The notes beneath the pieces were generated by a model, which saw only the letters and a program-made list of their open reading frames with translations, had not been told where the DNA came from and ran no database searches. From positions 62,001 through 126,000 of the forward strand of contig NZ_NQKZ01000003.1 in NCBI RefSeq assembly GCF_002252665.1: a stretch of DNA of 64,000 nt, given 5' to 3'. This DNA is from Synechococcus sp. 8F6. Lineage in GTDB: Bacteria > Cyanobacteriota > Cyanobacteriia > PCC-6307 > Cyanobiaceae. Positions 18,525 through 28,192 of this stretch are shown here, in pieces (the first letter of the stretch is position 1; each line of letters starts with the position of its first letter). The position numbers were made by a program, and so were the translations under genes.

Positions 18525-19025
18525 GTGCCCGCCCTGCCCAGCCGTGCCCAGGCCTCGCCCGCGATTCGATCCCGGTGGCAATCTCGCCGGCTGCTCGGTT
18601 GGTTGTTGCCGTTGGTGCTGGTGGTCTGCACCGCGCTGACCGGTTGCAGTGGTGTCGCTCAGCCACCGCGCTCGGTGTTGTTGCAGGCCTTGGAGTTGCA
18701 GATCCAGCTCACCCAGGGGGCCATCGCTGAGGCCCTCGCCCTCGAGGCCGGCGGCACCCCGGAGGTGAGCCGGGTGCGGGTGTCTGAACAGGAGTCGGTG
18801 CGGATCGGCGACGCCAAGGGTCTGCGGGTGCTGGGTCAGTTCGACTGGCGCCTGGCCGGCGATCCGATTCGGGTCGACAGCCCCTTTGAGCTCTATCTGC
18901 AGCGTGGGGTACGGGGCGAGAGCTGGCGTCTGGCCAGGCCCAGGAGCCTCGCTGCCGATGGCGCTGCAGGGGACGATGCCAACGTGCAGGCCTGGATCAC
19001 CGACCCCCTGCCGCTCAAGGGCTGA
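18525..19025 (+). CDS. Predicted lipoprotein, conserved cyanobacterial
   Basis: The 166-residue product starts at a GTG and carries a lipoprotein signal: basic residues, hydrophobic LLGWLLPLVLVVCTA and lipobox LTGC followed by SG. The mature part is hydrophilic, with a beta-strand pattern (GQFDWRLAGDPIRVDSPFELYLQRG). I do not recognise a named domain. The 24-bp gap to the divergent ruvA start leaves little room for separate promoters. Confidence 0.7.
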   Translation: MPALPSRAQASPAIRSRWQSRRLLGWLLPLVLVVCTALTGCSGVAQPPRSVLLQALELQIQLTQGAIAEALALEAGGTPEVSRVRVSEQESVRIGDAKGLRVLGQFDWRLAGDPIRVDSPFELYLQRGVRGESWRLARPRSLAADGAAGDDANVQAWITDPLPLKG

Positions 19026-19092
19026 CCAGGCTTCAGGACCCTTTCCTGCGTCATCCGCAGAGCTTCTCGACCCGCACCCCAACGCGAACCGC

Positions 19093-19536
19093 ATGGAGAC
19101 CCCCGCCCCACCCTGGCTGCTTCAGTCCGTGGCCCTCACCTATCCCGGCTGGGTGCAGCGCAAGGCCGTCACCCTGTGCAAGCGGGATCAGAAGCGCGGC
19201 GGGAGCGGCAATGTGCAGGACTACCGCCTGGCCATTCACAACGCCGTGGTGGCCTCGGCCGGTCTGGACCACTGGACCGGCGAGCCGCTCGACTGGCACC
19301 TGATCGGCACCTACGACAATCGGGAGGCAGCAACAGGCAAGGGCGAACACAAGAAGCAGTACGCCCTGCTGCCCACCATCGACCACCGTTTCAACACACC
19401 GAGCCCCGACTTTGTGATCTGTGCCTGGCGCACCAATGACGCCAAGCACGACATGACGCCTGAGGAGCTCCTGGCGTTTTGCCGCCGGGTGGTGGCCCAC
19501 GCCGAGAGGATCAGCGCGCCCGCTGGCGGTGACTGA
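19093..19536 (+). CDS. Hypothetical protein with HNH-like His-Asn pattern
   Basis: The 147-residue protein contains LDHWTGEPLDWHLIGTYDN, then LLPTIDHRFNTPS, then FVICAWRTNDAKHDMTPEELLAFCRRVV. The spacing of DH and the later TND-AKHD is reminiscent of beta-beta-alpha-metal (HNH-type) endonucleases, but there are no zinc Cys pairs and I cannot confirm the fold. Similar proteins occur in other bacteria as hypotheticals. Its 3' end overlaps the convergent EamA gene by 26 bp. Confidence 0.6.
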   Translation: METPAPPWLLQSVALTYPGWVQRKAVTLCKRDQKRGGSGNVQDYRLAIHNAVVASAGLDHWTGEPLDWHLIGTYDNREAATGKGEHKKQYALLPTIDHRFNTPSPDFVICAWRTNDAKHDMTPEELLAFCRRVVAHAERISAPAGGD

Positions 19537-20374
19537 GGCTCACCAGGGTGGCGGCCAGAACCAGGGCCGCGCCAGCGATGGTCCAGGCGTCGATCGCTTC
19601 GCCGAACATCAGCCAGCCCCAGCCCCCCGCAAACAACACCTGCACGTAGCTGATGGCTGTAGCCCGCGCCGCCGGCAGGGCCATCAGGCTGCGGGTCAGG
19701 TACACCTGGCCCAGCTGGGTGAACAGCCCCACGCCGAGGAGCCAGAGCACTTCCATCGGGGTGGGCAGCACCGGATGGAGCGCCACCAGCGGCAGGCTCA
19801 GGGGCAGGGCCACCAGGGGGAAGTAGAAGACAATCACGAGCGGGTGCTCGCTCTGGCCCAAGGAGCGCACACTCACGTAGGCCAGGGCCGTGAACAGGGC
19901 CCCGGCCACGGCGATCAGCACAGGTTGCCAGGCCAGGGCCATGCTGCCGCCGGGCTGGGCCACCAGCAGCACCCCAAGCCAGCCCAAGGCCATGGCGGCC
20001 ACCACCCGCTTGCCGATGCGCTCGCCCAGCATCAGCCAGGCCAGCAGGCCCGTGAACGGTGGATAGAGGTACTGCAGCACCGTGGCTGAGGCCAGCGGCA
20101 AAGCGGCCAGGGCGGCATAGACGCAGAGCAGGGCGGCGGTGCCGATCACCCCGCGCCAGATCAGCAACCACCGGCGCTGGCCCCAGGGGGAAATGCCGGC
20201 CCGGCGCAGCAGCCACCAGCTCAGGGCCACACTCACAATGGCCCGCGCCAGCACCACCTCGGCGGCGGGAATGCGGCCCCCCACCTGTTTCACACACACG
20301 CCCATCAGCGAAAAACTCAGGGCGCTGGCCACCATTCCGAGCATGGCCCGCCGGCCCCGGTCAGAATCGGGCAT
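19511..20374 (-). CDS. DMT-superfamily (EamA) transporter
   Basis: About 287 residues with ten predicted membrane helices arranged as two EamA repeats. The first begins MLGMVASALSFSLMGVCVKQVGG and the second near AGALFTALAYVSVRSLG. EamA proteins export amino acids or metabolites; the substrate is not readable. The ATG at 20374 (MPDSDRG) is preferred over 20392. Its start lies 32 bp from the divergent dnaG start, so their promoters must overlap. Confidence 0.9.
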   Translation of the reverse strand: MPDSDRGRRAMLGMVASALSFSLMGVCVKQVGGRIPAAEVVLARAIVSVALSWWLLRRAGISPWGQRRWLLIWRGVIGTAALLCVYAALAALPLASATVLQYLYPPFTGLLAWLMLGERIGKRVVAAMALGWLGVLLVAQPGGSMALAWQPVLIAVAGALFTALAYVSVRSLGQSEHPLVIVFYFPLVALPLSLPLVALHPVLPTPMEVLWLLGVGLFTQLGQVYLTRSLMALPAARATAISYVQVLFAGGWGWLMFGEAIDAWTIAGAALVLAATLVSLSHRQRAR

Positions 20375-20406
20375 CGCTTCAGCGCCCACCACCGCCCCCC
20401 ATCGCC

Positions 20407-22500
20407 TTGAGCCTGCCGCGCCTCCACCCCCGCACGATCGAGGCCGTCAAGGAGCGGGCCGACATCGTCGATGTGGTGGGCGAGCACGTGGTGCTCAAGA
20501 AGAAGGGGCGGGAATACGTTGGCATCTGTCCCTTCCACGACGACACATCGCCGTCGATGACGGTGTCCCCGGCCAAGCAGTTCTACTACTGCTTCTCCTG
20601 CGGGGCCGGCGGCAATGCCATCAAGTTTCTGATGGAGCATCAGCGCCAGAGCTTCAGCGATGTGGTGCTGGAGCTGGCGCGCAAATATCAGCTGCCGATC
20701 GAAACCCTCGACGGCCCCCAGCAGGAGCGCCTGCGCAAGCAGCTCTCCCGTCGCGAGCAGCTGCACCGGGTGCTCACCCTGGCGGCGGGTTGGTTTCGCA
20801 GCCAGCTGCGCGCCCCCGAGGGCGCAGCGGCCCTGGCCTACCTGCGCGACAGCCGCGGCCTGAGCGAAGCCACCCTGGAGGCCTTTGAGCTCGGCTACGC
20901 CCCCGACCGCTGGGACGGCCTGCTCAGCCACCTGCAGCAGGTGGAGGGCTTGGGTCCGGAGCTGCTGGAGGCGGCTGGCCTGGTGGTGCCCCGCAAGGGG
21001 GCTCTTTCACAGGACAGCCGTGGTTTTTACGACCGCTTCCGCCACCGGGTGATGGTGCCGATCAAGGACCGCCAGGGGCGGGTGATCGGCTTTGGTGGCC
21101 GCAGCCTCGATGGCGGCGAGCCGAAATACCTCAACTCCCCGGAAACGGAGGTGTTCGAGAAGGGCAAGCACCTCTTTGGCCTCGACAAGGCCAGCAACGC
21201 CATCCGCAAGGACGACAGGGCGGTGGTGGTGGAGGGCTATTTCGATGTGATCGCCCTGCATGCCGCCGGTATCACCAACGCCGTGGCGGCCCTCGGCACG
21301 GCGTTGAGCAGCCAGCAGATCACCCAGCTGTGCCGCTGCTGCGAAAGCCGCCGGTTGATTCTCAATTTCGACAGCGACGGTGCGGGTGTGCGTGCTGCCC
21401 AGCGGGCCATCGGCGAGGTGGAGCAGCTGGCGCTGCAGGGGCAGTTGGAGCTGCGGGTGCTGCACCTCCCCGCTGGCAAGGATCCCGACGAATTTCTCAA
21501 GGGCCAGGGGGCTGGCGACTACCGCTCCCTGCTGGATCAGGCCCCCCTCTGGCTCGACTGGCAGATCGAGCAGGTGTTGGAGGGGCGCGATCTCGCCCGT
21601 CCCGACCAGTTCCAGCAGGTGGTAACGGCCCTGGTGGCTCTGCTCGGCAAGCTGCCCCAGAGCGCCGTGCGCAGCCACTACCTGCAGCGGGTGGCCGAGC
21701 GGCTCAGCGGCGGTCAGGCGCGTCTGGCGATCCAGTTGGAAGACGACCTGCGCCAGCAGGTGAAAGGCCAGCGCTGGCATGGCCGCTCCCAGAAGTGGGA
21801 ACAGCCCGGCGAGGCGGGCCTGCGGGAACGGGCCGAGGCGGAGCTATTGCGGCTCTATCTGCACTGCCCCAGCCACCGCGCTGCCATCCGGGCGGAGCTG
21901 CGCCAGCGGGAGCTCGACGATTTCGCCCTGCAACACCACCGCCTGCTGTGGGCGGCGATCAGCGCCCTCGAGGAAGACAACCTGGGGGTTGGCCGGCTGG
22001 AGGCGATCAACCGCGGCAGCGATCCCGGCCACGACCTTGGCGATCTCGAGCTGCCCCGGTTGCTGGGTGATCAGCTGGTGGTGGAGCAGAGCGCCCTGCT
22101 CAGCCGCTTGACGCCCCTGCTGGAGCCCAATGAGTTGCAGCGCATGGCCCTCAGCCAGCCGATGCTGCAGCTGCGCGGTGCCACGGCGGCCCTGGAGCGC
22201 CAGAAGAGCGTCAAGCGCTGCCGGCACCTGCTGGATGCCTGGAGCACCCAGCGCCTCGAAACCCTGGAGCGCTGCATCGCCCGGCTGCTGGATGAGGAGC
22301 GGCAGGAGGCGCGAGCCGCCGCCTCTGGTCTGGCTCCGGTGAGCGACATGGAGGCGCGGATTGAAGCCCTGTTCACCGAGCTCAATGGCGATGCCCTGCG
22401 CTTCCAGGAGCTCTATTACAACGAGCGTAAACACCTGGAGCACCTCGACTCCCAGCGTCGCGCCGGCTACGGGGAGGTGATGGCCCAACCCGCTGCCTGA
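20407..22500 (+). CDS. dnaG: DNA primase
   Basis: The 697-residue primase makes RNA primers at replication forks. The N-terminal zinc finger is complete (Cys41, His44, Cys62, Cys65 in CPFHDD and FYYCFSCGAGG). The RNA-polymerase core and TOPRIM domain follow (VVEGYFDVIALHAAGITNAVAALGTAL; NFDSDGAG). The C-terminal part (about residues 470-697) is the helical DnaB-binding region. The start is TTG (SLPRLHP); longer frames run into the divergent EamA gene. Confidence 0.96.
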   Translation: MSLPRLHPRTIEAVKERADIVDVVGEHVVLKKKGREYVGICPFHDDTSPSMTVSPAKQFYYCFSCGAGGNAIKFLMEHQRQSFSDVVLELARKYQLPIETLDGPQQERLRKQLSRREQLHRVLTLAAGWFRSQLRAPEGAAALAYLRDSRGLSEATLEAFELGYAPDRWDGLLSHLQQVEGLGPELLEAAGLVVPRKGALSQDSRGFYDRFRHRVMVPIKDRQGRVIGFGGRSLDGGEPKYLNSPETEVFEKGKHLFGLDKASNAIRKDDRAVVVEGYFDVIALHAAGITNAVAALGTALSSQQITQLCRCCESRRLILNFDSDGAGVRAAQRAIGEVEQLALQGQLELRVLHLPAGKDPDEFLKGQGAGDYRSLLDQAPLWLDWQIEQVLEGRDLARPDQFQQVVTALVALLGKLPQSAVRSHYLQRVAERLSGGQARLAIQLEDDLRQQVKGQRWHGRSQKWEQPGEAGLRERAEAELLRLYLHCPSHRAAIRAELRQRELDDFALQHHRLLWAAISALEEDNLGVGRLEAINRGSDPGHDLGDLELPRLLGDQLVVEQSALLSRLTPLLEPNELQRMALSQPMLQLRGATAALERQKSVKRCRHLLDAWSTQRLETLERCIARLLDEERQEARAAASGLAPVSDMEARIEALFTELNGDALRFQELYYNERKHLEHLDSQRRAGYGEVMAQPAA

Positions 22501-22552
22501 TCCGCTGCCTGATCCTCTCTGCGGCTGTGCTCACCAGGGCGTTTCACAGCCC

Positions 22553-22583
22553 GTTCAACGGTTTGTTGAACGGTTTGTTCAAC
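22553..22583. repeat. Triple GTTCAAC/GTTGAAC alternating inverted repeat
   Basis: GTTCAAC (22553-22559), GTTGAAC (22565-22571) and GTTCAAC (22577-22583) are separated by the same spacer GGTTT, giving a 12-bp period. The block lies in the 130-bp gap between dnaG and a secreted Cys-rich protein and resembles a multi-site operator. It does not match the cyanobacterial LexA or NtcA consensus. Confidence 0.75.
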
Positions 22584-22630
22584 ACCTCTGGATTCCCTAA
22601 ACCCATCCCGATCTCCTCGGCCTTGTCCTG

Positions 22631-22984
22631 ATGTCCCCGTCTCTGTTGCCGTCCCGCGTCGCCGTTGTCAGCGGGATCGGCCTGCTTGGCCTGGCTGCTG
22701 CTCTGTTGCCTTGCTCCCAACCGGCCCAGGCGCAGGCCCCGGCCCCGATCCAGGCCCAGAGCCAGGCTTGCCCCTGCAGCTGTGAGCAGCCCAGCGTGGG
22801 GCTGATTGGGCCGGATGGCTTGTGTCAGTGCCCCTGTGGGGCTGTGCCGATTCCCGGCATCAATGCCGAAACCCTGTCAGGGCCACCCAAGCCGCCCAAG
22901 GCCGGGGGACCGGCACCCACCTGGACCGTCGAACCCGGCTTCGAGGATGGCTTCGGAGGTCCTTTCTGGGGTGACTGGTGGTAA
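22631..22984 (+). CDS. Secreted small Cys/Pro-rich protein
   Basis: The 117-residue product has a signal peptide (VVSGIGLLGLAAALLPC, cleavage likely after AQA near residue 35) and a short mature chain. Two tight cysteine clusters, ACPCSCEQP and CQCPCG, stand 17 residues apart and could bind a metal or form disulfides. The tail is Pro/Gly-rich and ends GGPFWGDWW. I do not recognise a family. The alternating inverted repeat at 22553 sits just upstream and could regulate it. Confidence 0.6.
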   Translation: MSPSLLPSRVAVVSGIGLLGLAAALLPCSQPAQAQAPAPIQAQSQACPCSCEQPSVGLIGPDGLCQCPCGAVPIPGINAETLSGPPKPPKAGGPAPTWTVEPGFEDGFGGPFWGDWW

Positions 22985-23064
22985 GCGCTCATCCATCGCC
23001 ACCCGATGGCGCTGTAGTGCCCGGATACGCTGGATTTCTCTGTGCACTGCCAATACCTGCGGCC

Positions 23065-23316
23065 ATGGGGTTTTTCGAGGTGTTCTGGCAGGGCGAGGCC
23101 ATCGGGGATGGTGGCGATCTCGAGGAAGCCCTCACCGCCTATCTCGCTGTGCAGCCTGAGGAGGGCAGCTGGGCTGAGGCCTGCGCGGAAGCGGAGGTGC
23201 AGCCATGCATCCGGCGCTATGCCTCCTTCGAGGCCTACCTCGACAACGCCGACGAACTCGAGACGATCCCTGTGAGCGCCGCCATGATCGAAGCAGCCCT
23301 TGTGTCGCTCGCCTAA
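23065..23316 (+). CDS. Small acidic hypothetical protein
   Basis: The 83-residue acidic protein from the ATG at 23065 (MGFFEVFWQGEAIGDGGDLEEAL) has an alpha/beta pattern with two Cys and no signal or membrane segment. I do not recognise it. The frame extends upstream without a stop, but the ATG gives the only sensible start. It converges on umuC, with 20 bp between stops. Confidence 0.5.
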   Translation: MGFFEVFWQGEAIGDGGDLEEALTAYLAVQPEEGSWAEACAEAEVQPCIRRYASFEAYLDNADELETIPVSAAMIEAALVSLA

Positions 23317-23336
23317 GCGCGGCCCTGCCAGACCCA

Positions 23337-24644
23337 TCAACGGGCCTGCACCACCGGGATGGCGGCCAGCCGCGTGGTGGCGGCACCGGAGAGCCGCGAG
23401 CGTCGCATCCGCCAGGGCGTCTGCAGGCCTGCGGCGGCCCATTGCACGGTGCCGCTGCCGTAGTGGCGGTTGAGGCGATCGATGGTGGCCATCAGGGCCG
23501 AGCGGCGGTGCTGCTGCTCCAGGGGCAGTGGCACCAGCAGGTGGTGCTGCAGGATCTCCTCGCTCTGCAAGTTCTGCAGCAGAACGCCAGCCTTCTGTAG
23601 GGGTTTGTGGGGCTTGAACAGCCGCTCCACCAGGGGCAGGGCCGCCTGCAGCAGTACGGCCGTGTCGTTGCTGGCCAGCGGCAGGGTCACCGTGGCGCTG
23701 TTGCTGTAGAAGCTGGTGCCATTGAAGGGGCTGCTGCGCACAAATACCGTGATGGCCCCGGCCCGTTGCCGTTGGCGCCGCACCTTCTCCGCCGCCCGGC
23801 TCAGGTAGGTGGCGATCGCCTCCTGCAGCTCGGCCTGGGTGGTGATGGGCTGGCTGAAGCTGCGGCTGACGCAGGTTTCCCGCTTGGTGGCCGGCAGGGT
23901 GTCCAGTGGCAGGCAGGCGTGGCCGCGCAGCTCCTGCTGCAGGCGCACGCCCACCACACCGCAGCGGCGCCGCAGTTCGCCGCTGGGCATGTCCCGCAGG
24001 GCCCGGGCATGGCTGATGCCGCGCAGGCGGCACCAGCGGGAGAGCTGGCGGCCGATGCCCCACACGTCTTCGATCGCGACCGCTTCGAGCTGGGGATCGG
24101 GGTCACCGATGCCGCCGAAGTCCCACACACCGTCGCTTCCTGGTGCCGTTTTAGCGAGGCGGTTGGCGAGCTTGGCCAGCACCTTGCTGGGGGCGATCCC
24201 CACCGCCACCGGCAGGCCCAGCTCGCAGAGCACGTGGTGGCGCAGTCGCCGGCCCCAGTCGTGCAGGTCACCGTGGCCGGCGGGCCGGTGCAGCTGGCCG
24301 AAGGCCTCATCGATCGAATAGATCTCCAGCTGCTCGACCCACGGCTCCACGGTGGTCATCAGCCGCTGGCTCATGTCGGCGTAGAGGGCGTAGTTGGAGC
24401 TACGCACCACCACACCCTGGCGTTCCAGCTCGCGCCGCACCTGGAAGTAGGGCTGGCCCATGCGGATGCCGAGGGCTCGCGCTTCGGCACTGCGCGACAC
24501 GATGCAGCCGTCGTTGTTGGACAGCACCACCAGCGGTCGGCCCAGCAGTGCGGGATCCATCACCGCTTCGCAGGAGGCGTAGAAGTTGTTGCCGTCGATC
24601 AGCACGATCGCTGGCCGGCCGGTGGCCTGAGAGCGGCAGGTCAT
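23337..24644 (-). CDS. umuC: Error-prone DNA polymerase V catalytic subunit
   Basis: The 435-residue Y-family polymerase carries out translesion synthesis during the SOS response. The palm catalytic blocks are intact: VLIDGNNFYASCE near the start and LEIYSIDEAFGQL for the second acidic pair. The little-finger and UmuC C-terminal (DUF4113-like) regions follow. It lies 6 nt downstream of umuD on the same strand, under the LexA-like box at 25058. Confidence 0.95.
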   Translation of the reverse strand: MTCRSQATGRPAIVLIDGNNFYASCEAVMDPALLGRPLVVLSNNDGCIVSRSAEARALGIRMGQPYFQVRRELERQGVVVRSSNYALYADMSQRLMTTVEPWVEQLEIYSIDEAFGQLHRPAGHGDLHDWGRRLRHHVLCELGLPVAVGIAPSKVLAKLANRLAKTAPGSDGVWDFGGIGDPDPQLEAVAIEDVWGIGRQLSRWCRLRGISHARALRDMPSGELRRRCGVVGVRLQQELRGHACLPLDTLPATKRETCVSRSFSQPITTQAELQEAIATYLSRAAEKVRRQRQRAGAITVFVRSSPFNGTSFYSNSATVTLPLASNDTAVLLQAALPLVERLFKPHKPLQKAGVLLQNLQSEEILQHHLLVPLPLEQQHRRSALMATIDRLNRHYGSGTVQWAAAGLQTPWRMRRSRLSGAATTRLAAIPVVQAR

Positions 24645-24650
24645 GGCGCT

Positions 24651-25031
24651 TCAGCGATGGCCCGTGCCGGGCTCGAGGGTACGGATGACGTGCACGGCCA
24701 CCCCCCAGAGGTGGGGCTCAGCGCCGGGATCCAGCTCCAGCGGGGGATAGGCGGGATGGGCCGCCTCCAGCCGCAGCCGGCCCCGGTGGCAGACCAGCCG
24801 TTTGAGGGTGAAACCACCAGCGAGCCAGGCCACCACGATCTGGCCAGGCCGGGGCTCCAGGCCTCGATCCACGATCAGCAGGTCGCCGTGGGCGATCCCG
24901 GCGCCCTGCATCGACTCGCCACTCACCCGCAGCAACACCGTGCTGGCACGGCAGCGGATCAGCTCGTCTTCAAGACTGATGGCGGTGAGGTTGGTGGGGG
25001 TGAGGCTGGTGGGGGGAGCGGGGGGTGCCAA
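24651..25031 (-). CDS. umuD: UmuD-like S24 peptidase, short N-terminus
   Basis: The 126-residue product has the S24 self-cleaving protease core: catalytic Ser40 in VSGESMQGAGIAHGDLLIVD and Lys in GGFTLKRL. It pairs with UmuC to form polymerase V. The only start codon after the in-frame TAA (25058-25056) is the TTG at 25031. The untranslated codons just upstream spell D-W-V-C-G-A-P, resembling the Cys-Gly cleavage site of E. coli UmuD. The protein as encoded would therefore lack the cleavage site and resemble pre-processed UmuD'. A noncanonical start or sequencing error is the alternative. Confidence 0.88.
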   Translation of the reverse strand: MAPPAPPTSLTPTNLTAISLEDELIRCRASTVLLRVSGESMQGAGIAHGDLLIVDRGLEPRPGQIVVAWLAGGFTLKRLVCHRGRLRLEAAHPAYPPLELDPGAEPHLWGVAVHVIRTLEPGTGHR

Positions 25032-25057
25032 CGGCGCGCCGCAAACCCAATCACGTT

Positions 25058-25071
25058 AGTTCAGGTGTACT
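25058..25071. promoter_or_regulatory. LexA (SOS)-like box upstream of umuDC
   Basis: AGTTCAGGTGTACT matches the cyanobacterial LexA palindrome (AGTAC-N4-GTACT type) with one mismatch in one half-site. It lies 27 bp upstream of the umuD TTG, where a repressor would cover the promoter. Damage induction of the operon is inferred. Confidence 0.65.
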
Positions 25072-25085
25072 GGCATGGCGCCGGC

Positions 25086-25316
25086 CTAGTCCTGCGGGCC
25101 GGCATCCTTGGAGCCGGTGAAGCGCCGATAGAGCCACAGGCCGCCGCCGCCCCACAGCAGGGTCCACAGCACGAAAGTGGTGAGCGTGCCGAGCTGGCCC
25201 GTCTCGAGGGAATAGACGCCGGCCTGGATCAGCCCGGCATCGATCAGGGAACCGCCAATGCCCCAGCCCAGCACCCAGCTGAGCAAAAAGCCGATCGCCT
25301 GCAGATTGCCGGTCAT
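25086..25316 (-). CDS. Two-helix membrane protein
   Basis: The 76-residue product has two hydrophobic segments (IGFLLSWVLGWGIGGSLI and LTTFVLWTLLWGGGGLWLY) and a polar C-terminus. Similar small cyanobacterial membrane proteins are unassigned. Its start overlaps the stop of the upstream gene at 25313 by 4 nt (ATGA), indicating translational coupling. The stop is 15 bp from the umuDC LexA-like box. Confidence 0.6.
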   Translation of the reverse strand: MTGNLQAIGFLLSWVLGWGIGGSLIDAGLIQAGVYSLETGQLGTLTTFVLWTLLWGGGGLWLYRRFTGSKDAGPQD

Positions 25317-25690
25317 GCCGGCGAGGTTAGGCGCTGGCTGAAGCGGCGGACGAACTGCGCCAGGGGCATCGGCCCGCAGCGGCGCTGCCAGCCCACTCCT
25401 TCCGGGTAGCGGCGCCAGCAGGACAGCCGATTGCCGCGGTTGTCGAGACAGATCAGGTAGCGGTAGGTGGCAGTGGCGGCGGTGGACGGGGCCTCCGCGC
25501 TGGGCAGGGGCCGCAGCGGCTCAAACACGGCAGCAAGCTCCCGCCAGTTGCGGGGCGGCAGCCCGCTGGCCCGCAGCGGCGCGCCGAGCAGGCTGGCGAG
25601 GTGCTGGGGGAAGCCGGCATCGGGAAGCCACCAGTGGCCCTGGCGTGACCGGTGGGACTCGAGCAGGGAGATCACGGCGCCGCAGGCCAT
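25313..25690 (-). CDS. Hypothetical protein, 125 aa
   Basis: A soluble 125-residue protein with a proline-rich middle, then YRYLICLDNRGNRLSCWRRYPEGVGW and a basic end. No signal peptide or membrane segment is visible, and I do not recognise a domain. The 4-nt overlap with the downstream two-helix membrane protein supports expression as a pair. Confidence 0.55.
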   Translation of the reverse strand: MACGAVISLLESHRSRQGHWWLPDAGFPQHLASLLGAPLRASGLPPRNWRELAAVFEPLRPLPSAEAPSTAATATYRYLICLDNRGNRLSCWRRYPEGVGWQRRCGPMPLAQFVRRFSQRLTSPA

Positions 25691-25738
25691 GGGCAGGGAA
25701 GGGAAGGTCCCTTCACCAGTGCCCGGCCTGTCTCATCC

Positions 25739-26975
<1,237 letters not shown>

Positions 26976-27027
26976 CTAGTAAAAAGGCTCGAAGCCACCT
27001 TAGGGGCACTGATCAGGCTCCTTGCCG

Positions 27028-27687
27028 TCAGCCCAGGGCCTGCTGGAGAGCCGCCAGACCGAACACCAGGAAGAGGCCACCACTGAGCCGGTACAGGAGC
27101 CGCTCGTTGACGCGCTGGCCGATCCATTTGCCCGCCCCCACCGCCAGCCAGGTGACCAGGGCGTGACCCAGCAGCGTGCCGGCGAGCAGGCCGGTGAAGC
27201 TGAACACCTGGGCTGGTGCCGTGGCCATGAAGATCGTGGTGAATTGGGTGCGGTCACCCAGCTCGGCGACAAACACCAGCACGAAGGCTTCCCAGATCAC
27301 CGCCCAGGCCGTATTGACTGGCCGGCTGGTTTCGGCCGCATTGATCGCTTCCTCGGCTTCCTCAGCTTCCTCCGAGGCCGCGTCCGCTGCCATGCCCTGG
27401 GCATCGATCAGCAGCTTGAGGCCAAAGCCGAGAAACAGGGCGGCGGCCAGCCAGGGCACCACGGTGGGTGGCAGCAATTCCCGCAGGCCGTAGCCCAGGG
27501 CCAGGGAGATCAGCGTGACTGCCGTGAGGGCGGCAAAGGCACCGAGAAACACCCAGCGGCCCCGATGGCGCACCGCCAGGATCAGCGCCATAAAAAACGT
27601 TTTGTCGCCCAGCTCGGCCAGGGTGATGGCGGTGAGGCTGGAGCCGAAGGCGGCCAGGCTGGGGTCGCTCGAAAGAGTGATGCTCAT
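27028..27687 (-). CDS. UPF0016/GDT1 family membrane cation exporter (Mnx-like)
   Basis: The 219-residue protein has six predicted helices in two homologous halves, each with the family motif E-x-G-D-(K/R)-T: AELGDKTFFMALILA and AELGDRTQFTTIFMA. A charged loop rich in Glu and Ala separates the halves. The Synechocystis member Mnx exports manganese from the cytosol and protects against Mn overload; plant homologues act in chloroplasts. Mn2+/Ca2+ transport is inferred from the family. Confidence 0.88.
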   Translation of the reverse strand: MSITLSSDPSLAAFGSSLTAITLAELGDKTFFMALILAVRHRGRWVFLGAFAALTAVTLISLALGYGLRELLPPTVVPWLAAALFLGFGLKLLIDAQGMAADAASEEAEEAEEAINAAETSRPVNTAWAVIWEAFVLVFVAELGDRTQFTTIFMATAPAQVFSFTGLLAGTLLGHALVTWLAVGAGKWIGQRVNERLLYRLSGGLFLVFGLAALQQALG

Positions 27688-27789
27688 CCTCTACCCCTAC
27701 CCCAGCGGTGGGAAAAACGGCGTGAAAGCGGCTACGCCAGTGGTAAATCCATGGCCAGCACGCACCGGCTCGGGTCTGCAGCAGCCAGC

Positions 27790-28182
27790 TCAGGCGTCCT
27801 CGTCGTCTTCCAGCAGCAGTTGCTGGAATGCGGTGTAAAGGTCGACGTGGTCCGCGGCCGTGCGGGGATCCGCCCGGCCCACGGTGTTGGCTCCGGTGGG
27901 CCTGTTGCGACCCGAGGCGGGAGCGGCTGCCGGTGGAGGGTCCTGCCGGCGGGCTTCCAGCTCCCGCAACCGCTCCATCAGATGGGGCGGCACGGTGCCA
28001 TCCGGGCTGACCTGCATCAGTTCGCGAAACAGGGCCTCCGGGTTCTCCTCGACTTCAACGCGATGGCGTTTGTCTGTGGCCTTGGGCGTGCCCTGCTGGG
28101 GCGGCGTCGGTGTGGGCAGCGGTTTGGGCAGGCTGCGGCCGAGGGCCTCGAGGCGTTCGCGGCTGCGGGCGTCGAAACTCAT
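27790..28182 (-). CDS. Conserved hypothetical protein, Pro-rich and acidic
   Basis: The 130-residue product from the ATG at 28182 (MSFDARSRERLEALGRSLPKPLP) has a short helix, a Pro/Thr-rich linker, a helical block (VEENPEALFRELMQVSPDGTVPPHLMERLRELEARR), another linker, and an acidic helical end (AFQQLLLEDDEDA). The conserved PHLMERLRELE core suggests a protein-binding peptide. No named family is recognised. It follows the pentapeptide gene by 10 nt on the same strand. Confidence 0.65.
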   Translation of the reverse strand: MSFDARSRERLEALGRSLPKPLPTPTPPQQGTPKATDKRHRVEVEENPEALFRELMQVSPDGTVPPHLMERLRELEARRQDPPPAAAPASGRNRPTGANTVGRADPRTAADHVDLYTAFQQLLLEDDEDA

Positions 28183-28192
28183 GGTTCGGGGG

